Source: Candidatus Kuenenia stuttgartensis | GTDB lineage: Bacteria; Planctomycetota; Planctomycetia; Pirellulales; UBA1268 | Length of the DNA: 58,082 nucleotides | Direction: 5' to 3' | NCBI GenBank assembly: GCA_945891385.1 | Contig: CAMDDJ010000018.1 | Coordinates: forward strand, 1 to 58,082 | In this document: positions 9,977 through 16,669 of the stretch, piece by piece | How the letters are laid out: the number at the start of each line of letters is the position of its first letter | How positions within the stretch are numbered: position 1 is the stretch's first letter | Notes under the pieces: generated by a model | Databases searched by the model: none | Told to the model about the DNA's origin: nothing | Seen by the model: the letters and a program-made list of their open reading frames with translations, nothing else | Position numbers and translations under genes: made by a program

Positions 9977-10069
9977 GGTCGAGTCGTGTCAGCGGGGTAA
10001 GCGGGGGGAAATCCGGGAAGCCCAAGAGTCTACCCCGGCCGTCGGCCACCGGCAACGGAGCCTCGAGCC

Positions 10070-11698
10070 TCAGGAGCCTGAATCATCGGCTTCAGCCGGG
10101 CGAGACTCCACCGATTCGGCCGCTGCCCGCATCCTGGCTGCCTCGAGCCGGCTGCCAAACCGCTGCGGCGACCCATCGGCCTCCAGGGCCGCCGCTGCCT
10201 CCTCCGGCCGTCCCAGCCCCGCAAGAGCGGCCGCCAGATGGACACGGGCGGCATCGGTCCACCGGCTGTCCGGCGCGGCGTCGAGGATCATCCGGCCAAG
10301 GTAGTCGGCGGCCGCCTCAAACTGCCCTTCCGACAGCGTGAGCAGGCCGAGCCAGTAGGTAGCGTCTTCCTTCATCCGGGCGAGTCCGCGGGTAGCGGCG
10401 GTGGCTTGCTCTTCCGGCAGCCCAGCCACTGCCAGGGCGATCGCCCGGCGAGACGGCCGAGCGGCGAGGTAGGCTGCTTTCGCCCCAGACGGCCCCTCGA
10501 GTTCGCCGCGAAACTCGCGAACCCGGCCCGCGAAGAGCGGACGCACGATCTGTCCCGGCTGCCGCGGATCGGTGGAGGGCAGAGGGACGGAGATCGGTCC
10601 CAGTTCCTCGGCCAGGGCGGAACCAGCGAGTGGACGCCGCGCCAGCGTCTCCCAGGGAAACGTCCAGAGTTGCGGCTCGCCGCCCCCCGTGACCGAGACC
10701 ACGGCCTGGGCCCGCGTCGCAAGCGGCGTGGCATCGACCGCCACCCGCACCCCATGGGCCGGCTCGAGTTCGGCATCGAGCCGGGCCATCCGTGGCGACA
10801 AACTCCAGGCATCGGCGGGCACGAGCACCACGAGTCCGGCGAGGTCGCCGGCCTGCACCGGATATGGGCGGTCCGGCAAGGACAGGGCGGCTAGGATCGC
10901 GGGATCGGTAGCCGCCTGCCGAACGGTGGCCACGCCGACGCCCCCGGGACCGGCGATCGGCAGCCCGTAGGTAGGCTCGAACAGATAGGCCTCGCCACCG
11001 ACGATCGCAGCCGGCACCCACGGCCGCGGGGGACTCCCACCGGGGCCGGGCGTAGCCAACATCACGCCGTCGATCCCAGCCTGATGGAGGAGCTCCAGGA
11101 ACACCCAGGCCCGCTGCGCCGGGCTCCCCCGGCCCGACAGCAGAATCTCACCGGGCAGGAACCAGCGGGTGCCGGGCACCGTCTCCGACGGCACCATCGG
11201 CGGATCGCTGACGGCCGCCAGCCAGCGGATAGTCCAGTTAAACAGCCGCGTTGCGGCTTCGAGTTCATCCATCCCACCGCCGACGCCGACGGTTCGCACG
11301 ATCGCGGCCAGCCAGAGACCGTCTCGCACGGCCTGCACATCAGGGCCACCGTCGAAGGTCGGTCGCTCGAGCACCGCCTTCGCGGCGTCCAACAGCGGCC
11401 CTGGCAGCGTGGCCAGGAGCGGATCGGGCCGCCAGTCGGCTTCGCGGGCCGCATGACTCCACTGCACCAGCCGGTCGAAAACCTGCTCGGCCCCCCGCAC
11501 ATCGTCGTATCGGTCGAGCTCTGACAGGATCGCCACCATGCCGGCCAGCAGCTGTGCCCGCATGCCCTTGGTAGCGGCGGGGGCCGCGGTGGCGGCCGGC
11601 TGAGGAGCCACTGGCCGCGCCGCAGGTCGCGAGCAGCCCATCCCGAGAAGAACAAGCAGCCCGGCGCCGAGCCGCGCCGCGCAGCCGAGTGGCCTCAT
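10070..11698 (-). CDS. Putative lipoprotein, transglutaminase-like domain plus TPR-like C-terminus
   Basis: Protein of 542 residues. The N-terminus has a hydrophobic signal ending in LLGMGCS, a lipobox-like motif, so it is probably lipid-anchored. A middle part (about residues 130-270) has the flavour of a transglutaminase-like fold: a search for missing days is not possible here, but [20 protein letters not shown] helices and later [12 protein letters not shown] resemble the Cys helix and His strand regions; the cysteine itself is not evident. The last 120 residues are alpha-helical and Ala/Leu-rich and look like TPR repeats ([13 protein letters not shown]). Its ATG overlaps the kdsA stop by four bases (ATGA), indicating translational coupling. 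Function unknown; the coupling points to the cell envelope. Confidence 0.75.
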   Translation of the reverse strand: MRPLGCAARLGAGLLVLLGMGCSRPAARPVAPQPAATAAPAATKGMRAQLLAGMVAILSELDRYDDVRGAEQVFDRLVQWSHAAREADWRPDPLLATLPGPLLDAAKAVLERPTFDGGPDVQAVRDGLWLAAIVRTVGVGGGMDELEAATRLFNWTIRWLAAVSDPPMVPSETVPGTRWFLPGEILLSGRGSPAQRAWVFLELLHQAGIDGVMLATPGPGGSPPRPWVPAAIVGGEAYLFEPTYGLPIAGPGGVGVATVRQAATDPAILAALSLPDRPYPVQAGDLAGLVVLVPADAWSLSPRMARLDAELEPAHGVRVAVDATPLATRAQAVVSVTGGGEPQLWTFPWETLARRPLAGSALAEELGPISVPLPSTDPRQPGQIVRPLFAGRVREFRGELEGPSGAKAAYLAARPSRRAIALAVAGLPEEQATAATRGLARMKEDATYWLGLLTLSEGQFEAAADYLGRMILDAAPDSRWTDAARVHLAAALAGLGRPEEAAAALEADGSPQRFGSRLEAARMRAAAESVESRPAEADDSGS

Positions 11699-12576
11699 GA
11701 CCGCTCTCCAGCGAGCCGCGCCTCGTGGATCAACAACACCCTGCCGAGCACGCCGGCGAGATCGCCAAGGGGCACCATGTTCGGGCCGTCACTCGGACTG
11801 GCGTCGGGATCGGGATGCGTTTCCAGAAAGACGCCGTCGATCCCCACGGCCGCGGCGGCGCGGGCCAATGGCTCGACCAGCGTGCGGTCACCGCCGGTCG
11901 ATTCCCCAAGGCTCGCCGGCCGCTGCACGGAGTGCGTGGCATCGAAGATGACCGGCACACCAAGGGTCCGCATCGCAGGCAGACCCGTGAAGTCGTTCAC
12001 CAACCGCCCGTAGCCGAAGAACGTACCCCGCTCGCACAGCAGAATGTCGCTGCAGCCGCCCGTCAGCAGTTTCGCAACAGCGTGCTTCATGTCGCCGGGC
12101 GCGACGAACTGGCCCTTCTTCACGTTGACGGCGCGGCCGGTGGCGGCCGCCGCCAGGAGGATGTCGGTCTGGCGGCAGAGAAACGCGGGGATCTGCAGCA
12201 GGTCGCAGACCTGTCCGGCTGCCACCGCTTCTTCGGGAAGATGCACATCGGTTGTCACGGGTAGGCCGGTCTCCTGGCGAATCCGCGCGAGCGTGGCGAG
12301 CCCCTCGTCGAGGCCCGGGCCGCGGAACGAGCCTGCGCTCGTCCGGTTGGCCTTGTCATACGAAGCCTTGAAGACCACCTGGATCGGTAGTTGCTGCGAC
12401 AGTTCCGCCAACTGGGTCGCAATTCGGAGGCAGAGGTCGAGGCTCTCGATCACGCACGGCCCAGCGATCACAAGCAGGGGCTCCCCGGGACCGCAGCGGT
12501 AGGGTCCTACGATGGCAGGCAGACGCGGATTCAAGGGATGCAAGCTCCGCTCGGAGGAAGGCGTTGTGATCGACAC
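11695..12576 (-). CDS. kdsA: 3-deoxy-8-phosphooctulonate synthase (Kdo8P synthase)
   Basis: Protein of 293 residues that condenses phosphoenolpyruvate and arabinose 5-phosphate to Kdo 8-phosphate, a precursor of lipopolysaccharide inner core. The block AGPCVIES has a cysteine (C41) where Escherichia coli KdsA has asparagine; this is the metal-dependent class, as in Aquifex. The other expected ligands are visible in [10 protein letters not shown] (His), FLETHPDPD (Glu) and DGPNM (Asp). The first start is a GTG at 12576 without a clear ribosome binding site, so the exact start is uncertain. Its presence supports a Gram-negative-type envelope with Kdo. Confidence 0.95.
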   Translation of the reverse strand: MSITTPSSERSLHPLNPRLPAIVGPYRCGPGEPLLVIAGPCVIESLDLCLRIATQLAELSQQLPIQVVFKASYDKANRTSAGSFRGPGLDEGLATLARIRQETGLPVTTDVHLPEEAVAAGQVCDLLQIPAFLCRQTDILLAAAATGRAVNVKKGQFVAPGDMKHAVAKLLTGGCSDILLCERGTFFGYGRLVNDFTGLPAMRTLGVPVIFDATHSVQRPASLGESTGGDRTLVEPLARAAAAVGIDGVFLETHPDPDASPSDGPNMVPLGDLAGVLGRVLLIHEARLAGERS

Positions 12577-12820
12577 AACCGGCGATCAGCACCGGCCCCG
12601 GGATGATACCGGCCTCGCCCCGGATGCGGCTGCCGGTCTTTCCTGACGCCGCAAAATGCGGCGCGCGCCCCAAAATGCTGCGCGCGGGCACCCGTCGTCT
12701 CACTTTGCACCACCGCAGACCGGGGCGGCATTCCCGTGGCGGACTCTCGGTATTCCGCAAGGAAACGCCTGATTTTTGCCGTTCTCTGCCTGTTTGTGCA
12801 GAAGATTCCTCCACCGCGTC

Positions 12821-12887
12821 GGTTTGGCATGCCGCGTGCAACTCAGGGCAGCCGGCGGCGAGGAATTCCGGTCCTCAATGCCAAACC
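12821..12887. other. Candidate structured RNA: closed three-way junction
   Basis: In the gene-free stretch from 12577 to 13181, a perfect 10-base inverted repeat (GGTTTGGCAT at 12821-12830, ATGCCAAACC at 12878-12887) encloses two further helices. One is GCCGC (12831-12835) with GCGGC (12855-12859), extended by TGC/GCA. The other is GAGGA (12860-12864) with TCCTC (12872-12876). Only one base (12877) is left unpaired at the junction. No coding frame is convincing here. I match it to no known RNA family, and the strand is undecided. Confidence 0.4.
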
Positions 12888-12904
12888 ACCCGTTTTCCCT
12901 TGTG

Positions 12905-13002
12905 AAGGCGGGGTCTTCGATTTGATCCGGGCGTGCGGTCGCCTTGCCCCTGACCCGCATTCCCATGGCAGGACGCTCCTGCCGGATCGAAGGCCCCGCC
13001 TT
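12905..13002 (+). other. Candidate structured RNA: long hairpin with 17-base stem
   Basis: The arms 12905-12921 and 12986-13002 are complementary over 17 bases with one exception. If read as plus-strand RNA that exception is a U-G wobble; on the minus strand it would be an A-C mismatch, which favours the plus strand. The interior holds a perfect hairpin GGCAGGA-CGC-TCCTGCC (12967-12983) and an alternative pairing GATCCGG (12924-12930) with CCGGATC (12982-12988) that competes with the outer stem. The 3' arm is followed by a pyrimidine-rich run, somewhat terminator-like. It lies 180 bases before tRNA-Thr. Confidence 0.35.
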
Positions 13003-13181
13003 TCTCCTTTTCCCGCTCGGCCCCACCGCCCGGGCCTCGGGGTGAGCCGAAAAAAACCGGCTGAAACCAGGCTGCGACTTGACGCCGGCTGGATTGCTGC
13101 GCTACTTTCACGTGGTGGCAGTGATGCCTTTTCTGCTCCGGCACCCGCGGCTGGTCCGTGCGGCGGGCTTCCGGAGCAATC

Positions 13182-13255
13182 GCCAGCGTAGCTTCAATTG
13201 GCAGAGCACCGCATTCGTAATGCGGGGGTTGTGGGTTCGATTCCCACCGCTGGCT
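13182..13255 (+). tRNA. tRNA-Thr (anticodon CGT)
   Basis: A full cloverleaf is visible. The acceptor stem GCCAGCG pairs with CGCTGGC. The D arm contains AATTGGCAGAGC. The anticodon stem CCGCA/TGCGG holds the loop TTCGTAA with anticodon CGT, which reads ACG. The T arm is GTGGG-TTCGATT-CCCAC. The discriminator base is T and the CCA end is not encoded. It sits 41 bases before the next start codon. Confidence 0.95.
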
Positions 13256-13296
13256 CTGCAGGGTAACGGTTTGAGTCTCTCGGAGGTTTTCCGTTG

Positions 13297-14628
13297 ATGG
13301 TTTCCAGCGCCAGCCTTGACATCCGTGATCTTGTGACGGGGACCGGCCCCTTCGGCCCGACGGAAGTTCGCGGCATGATCCAGGCGCTCGGTTCCGATCC
13401 GACGGCCTACCGCAGCCTGCGAGATGCCGTTCGCGAACTGGAATCGGCGGGCGAACGCAGCCCGGCGGCCTCGGTGCGGCTCGGCGTGTGCCAACGGCTC
13501 CTGGGACGCCTGCACGACGCCATCGAAACCCTCAAGACTGCCGACGGCGGCGCCCTGGCGTTGTTCCACCAAGGCCTCGCACACGCGTCGGAAGGACTTC
13601 ACGACAAGGCATGCGAACTCCTCGCAGCCGCGCGGAAAGCCGGCTACGACACCGCGGCCTGCGTCGCCGCCACGGCTGAGTCGCTGCGGAAAGCGGGCCG
13701 GCTCGAAGAAGCCAAGGCCGCGCTCGCTGGTCTTTCCGAAGCTGAAGCGGCCGCGTCCGCCGACGTGCACGCCACCAAGGCCGCTGTGCTCGCCGACCTC
13801 GGCGCCGCCCGCGACGAGATCGTTAAAGCCCTGGAAAAGGCTGTGTCCCTCGATCCAGGACACCCCTCCGCTCTCTTCCACCTGGGGGTGCTTCACGACC
13901 GGCTCGGGAACGACGACGAAGCCGTGGCCTGCTATGAGCGTTCGCTCCAGCGGTATCCGGCAAATGTCGGCACGCTGATCAACCTGGGCATCCTCTACGA
14001 GGACCGCGACCAGTTCACCAAGGCGCAGCAGTGCTATCGACGGATCCTGGAGGCTTTCCCGGATCACCCCCGGGCTCGGCTGTTCCTCAAGGATTCCTCC
14101 GCTGCCGGCGACCTGAAACAAGACGAACAGGATCTCCGGAATCGCGATCGGCTCGAGCAGGTGCTCGTCCTGCCCGTGTCGGATTTCGAACTTTCGGTCC
14201 GGAGCCGCAATTGCCTCCAGAAGATGGGGATTCACACCCTCGGAGACCTGGCGCGGACGACGGAGGAGGAGATCCTCGCCAGCAAGAACTTCGGCGAAAC
14301 GAGTCTCGTCGAGATCAAGGACATGCTCGCGTCCAAGGGACTGTCCCTCGGCCAACTTGCCGCGCCGCTGGCCGCCGCCGCCGAGCCAGAGCCAACGTAT
14401 TCGGAACCGACCGCAGACGAACAAGAGGCCAATTCGCTGCCGATCGGCGAACTCAACCTTTCCGTCCGGGCTCGAAAGTGCACGACGAAACTTGGCCTCA
14501 CGACGATCGGAGATCTGATTCGACGAACGGCCGAAGACCTCCTCGAGTGCAAGAACTTCGGCGTGACGAGCCTCAACGAGGTTCGCGAGAAGTTGGCCGA
14601 GCGGGGCTTGAAACTCCGCGGCGACTGA
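13297..14628 (+). CDS. TPR protein with two C-terminal RNA polymerase alpha-CTD-like domains
   Basis: Protein of 443 residues. Residues about 60-275 form TPR-like helical repeats, clearest in [19 protein letters not shown] and the following [17 protein letters not shown]. Then come two helix-hairpin domains that closely resemble the C-terminal domain of the RNA polymerase alpha subunit, at about 289-351 and 378-443. In the first, the DNA-contact positions of Escherichia coli alpha R265, N268, C269, G296, S299 and E302 are kept (here R302, N305, C306 and the block [11 protein letters not shown]), while K298 is Thr. The second keeps R391 and C395 but has Lys394 in place of Asn. There is no alpha N-terminal domain, so this is not the polymerase subunit itself. 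ATG 13297 is chosen over TTG 13294 because CGGAGG lies ten bases before it. The role is unknown; binding to DNA or to transcription factors and bridging through TPRs is an inference. Confidence 0.9.
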   Translation: MVSSASLDIRDLVTGTGPFGPTEVRGMIQALGSDPTAYRSLRDAVRELESAGERSPAASVRLGVCQRLLGRLHDAIETLKTADGGALALFHQGLAHASEGLHDKACELLAAARKAGYDTAACVAATAESLRKAGRLEEAKAALAGLSEAEAAASADVHATKAAVLADLGAARDEIVKALEKAVSLDPGHPSALFHLGVLHDRLGNDDEAVACYERSLQRYPANVGTLINLGILYEDRDQFTKAQQCYRRILEAFPDHPRARLFLKDSSAAGDLKQDEQDLRNRDRLEQVLVLPVSDFELSVRSRNCLQKMGIHTLGDLARTTEEEILASKNFGETSLVEIKDMLASKGLSLGQLAAPLAAAAEPEPTYSEPTADEQEANSLPIGELNLSVRARKCTTKLGLTTIGDLIRRTAEDLLECKNFGVTSLNEVREKLAERGLKLRGD

Positions 14629-14669
14629 CCCCTCACCGGGGCTGTCTTGCGGAGCAGCCTACGAAACGG

Positions 14670-14692
14670 AAGTCTTTTTCCTGCAAAGACTT
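14670..14692. other. Perfect hairpin between the alpha-CTD gene and the DUF4912 gene
   Basis: AAGTCTTT and AAAGACTT form a perfect 8-base stem around the 7-base loop TTCCTGC. The stem is A/T-rich, unusual against this GC-rich background. It lies 42 bases after the upstream stop codon and 124 before the next start. It could be a terminator without a downstream T-run, or an operator. Confidence 0.35.
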
Positions 14693-14718
14693 AGGGCCGA
14701 TCGAGGCGGCCTCAAGAT

Positions 14719-14747
14719 TTGCCTCGCAGACCATTTCTCGGTACCTT
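14719..14747 (+). promoter_or_regulatory. Weak sigma-70 type promoter candidate for the DUF4912 gene
   Basis: TTGCCT is followed after 17 bases by TACCTT. Both boxes are partial matches, and the start codon at 14816 lies about 60 bases downstream of the expected transcript start. Confidence 0.25.
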
Positions 14748-14815
14748 CGTAGGATTCGGATGCCGGTCCCCTCTTCGGTGGGCTGTGGTGGCATCCCCTG
14801 CCCGGAGTTGCCTGC

Positions 14816-15931
14816 ATGACGTCTGCCAGCCTGAAGGAAAAGCCCGTCCGCGATCTTGCCCGCCTTGCCAAGCAGCATGGCGTTCAAGGCTGGCATTCGA
14901 TGCGGAAGGATCAGTTGATCAAGGCCCTCGTCCGCAAGGCCAAATCGCGGCTGCCGGAGCAGCCATCCGCGGCCGGCGGACGGCCCCGCACGGCCGTTGC
15001 CCGGCCGGTCCCTACCGGGGGACAGCGGGATCCGGAGGTTGCGCGCCGAATCGCCGAGGTACGCGAACGGCTCGCCAAGGCGAAGGACATGGCTTCGCGT
15101 CCTGAAGGTGGGCGGGGCACCCGGGCGTCGGTGAGGGACCGGATGGTGCTGATGGTGCGCGGCCCGCACTGGCTCCATACCTTCTGGGAAATCACACCCC
15201 GGAGCATTACCCGCGCGCAGGCGGCTCTCGGCCAGGAATGGCACGGCGCCAAGCCCGTTCTGCGGCTCCTGGAGATCGAGTCGGGCCAGCAGGGCTCTCC
15301 CTCCGAGCGGGTCATCCGCGAAATTGAAGTCCATGGCGGCGTGAAGAACTGGTACATCGACGTCCGGGAACCGGTTCGCTGCCGGGTTGAAATCGGGTAC
15401 CTCGCCCTCTCCGGCCGGTTCCACGGCCTGACCCGCAGCAACGCCGTCTCGACACCGGCTGCCTCCCAATGCGACACGCTCGACGCCCACTGGGGCGAGA
15501 TCGTCGACGACTGCGAGCGAATCTACGCCATGAGCGGCGGATATTCGCCCGAGAACAACAGCACCGAGCTCCAGGAGCTTTTCGAAGAGCGGTTGCAGCG
15601 GCCGATGGGGCCGCCCGCAGCGAGATCCTCGCAAGGGGAGCATGAAGCCGAGGAGGAGACGCCGGTCGATTTCCAGATCGAGGTCGACGCCGAGATGATC
15701 GTGTACGGAGCGACTCAGCCCAATTCGTACGTGACCCTCCAGGGCGAGCCGATCAAACTCCAGCCCGACGGCACCTTTCGGGTGCGGGTCGAAATGCCCA
15801 ACAAGCGGCAAGTGATTCCGATCGTCGCAAGCGCCGCTGACGGTTCAGCCCGCCAGACCGTGGTAATGGCGGTCGAGCGGAACACGAAGGCCATGGAACC
15901 CTACAGCCGAGAAACGGCGACCGAATGGTGA
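14816..15931 (+). CDS. DUF4912 protein with Rho-N/SAP-like N-terminal domain
   Basis: Protein of 371 residues. Residues 7-40 (KPVRDLARLAKQHGVQGW, then MRKDQLIKAL) look like the Rho N-terminal/SAP helix-extension-helix fold, which binds nucleic acid. A basic linker follows. About residues 105-235 match the DUF4912 pattern: a start like RMVLMVRGPHWLHTFWEI, a strand-rich core, and RVEIGYLALSGRFHGLTRS. The C-terminal 100 residues contain an acidic patch and a beta-rich segment (MIVYGATQPNSYVTLQGEPI) resembling a bacterial Ig-like or repeat fold. A CGGAG ribosome binding site precedes the ATG. The gene follows the alpha-CTD/TPR gene in the same direction. No function is established for DUF4912; the family assignment is good. 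Confidence 0.85.
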   Translation: MTSASLKEKPVRDLARLAKQHGVQGWHSMRKDQLIKALVRKAKSRLPEQPSAAGGRPRTAVARPVPTGGQRDPEVARRIAEVRERLAKAKDMASRPEGGRGTRASVRDRMVLMVRGPHWLHTFWEITPRSITRAQAALGQEWHGAKPVLRLLEIESGQQGSPSERVIREIEVHGGVKNWYIDVREPVRCRVEIGYLALSGRFHGLTRSNAVSTPAASQCDTLDAHWGEIVDDCERIYAMSGGYSPENNSTELQELFEERLQRPMGPPAARSSQGEHEAEEETPVDFQIEVDAEMIVYGATQPNSYVTLQGEPIKLQPDGTFRVRVEMPNKRQVIPIVASAADGSARQTVVMAVERNTKAMEPYSRETATEW

Positions 15932-15966
15932 GCGCGACCGGCCGCTGGTGCTCAGGCGACGATGGG

Positions 15967-15997
15967 TATACTTGAGAGATCCCCGCGGGCCGCGGGG
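15967..15997 (+). promoter_or_regulatory. -10 box TATACT followed by a strong 5' hairpin
   Basis: TATACT at 15967-15972 is followed nine bases later by a perfect stem, CCCCGCG-GGC-CGCGGGG (15981-15997). A transcript from this box would begin directly at the hairpin. Between 15932 and 16220 I see no convincing protein gene; a 60-codon frame from 16014 has no recognisable features. This may be a small RNA start or a leader. Confidence 0.3.
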
Positions 15998-16220
15998 CGA
16001 TAGGTTTTCTGCCATGCTCGTGCTGCCGTCCACCCATGCCGGTGAGCTCTTAACGAGGCTCGTTGGGGGCCGGAAGAATGTTCTGGCTGCGTGTACAGCC
16101 GCCTCGGCCGACAACTGCTCGGCCGGGCGCGGATCACATGCCCCGGAATCCAAGGCACCCCCGTCTTTTTATCAACGAGCTCTCCGCATCTCGTGACGCC
16201 ACGGCATTGCGGTGGAAAGC

Positions 16221-16505
16221 CTAGCGCCCCGCGTCTCGCGGCTGGAGCCGGCGACGACGGCGGCGAACGCCGCGTCCCGAGCGAGTGAGCGTCACGAGTC
16301 CTGTGATCACGGTCGTGGCAGCCAGGGCGACGCCCCATAGCACCCCGATTGCGAGGGCCGTCCAGCGGCAAGCCGCCGCCGCCGCGGCATCCCCCACGGC
16401 GGCAAGCAGACTGGCTGTGCCCAGAGTGACGGAGAGCACGATCGGCAACAGGACGATGGCTGCCAATCCACACATCAGGCTGCGGACCAGCGGAGCAGAA
16501 CGCAT
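16221..16505 (-). CDS. Small two-helix membrane protein, unknown
   Basis: Predicted protein of 94 residues with two hydrophobic segments (GLAAIVLLPIVLSVTLGT and LAIGVLWGVALAATTVITGL) and a very basic C-terminus ending in a run of arginines. By the positive-inside rule the C-terminus should be cytoplasmic. The ATG at 16505 precedes the membrane segments; the longer open frame upstream is proline/arginine-rich and unlikely. I do not recognise a family and no neighbour suggests a role. The ribosome binding site is weak, so its status as a gene is only moderately supported. Confidence 0.4.
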   Translation of the reverse strand: MRSAPLVRSLMCGLAAIVLLPIVLSVTLGTASLLAAVGDAAAAAACRWTALAIGVLWGVALAATTVITGLVTLTRSGRGVRRRRRRLQPRDAGR

Positions 16506-16669
16506 GAGAGGCTGAGCGCGGGGCGGGGGAGGGGACAAACGCGGGCGTGCATGACCAGATCTGCCCGAATTGTCGATCGACCCGACAGGCCGAGTCAAGC
16601 AATACAGGGAGGCTGTGCCGGTGTCGGGGCTCGCGACCGGTTCAGGCCGGGTTCGATAGACTCGGGCTT

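Noticed and set aside
13297..14628. Gene considered as the RNA polymerase alpha subunit
   Set aside because: The alpha N-terminal dimerisation domains are absent and replaced by TPR repeats, and the CTD-like domain is duplicated.
15948..16196. Open frame of 82 codons (or 60 from 16014) on the plus strand
   Set aside because: It begins inside the promoter/hairpin region, has no ribosome binding site and an unremarkable sequence; not supported as a gene.
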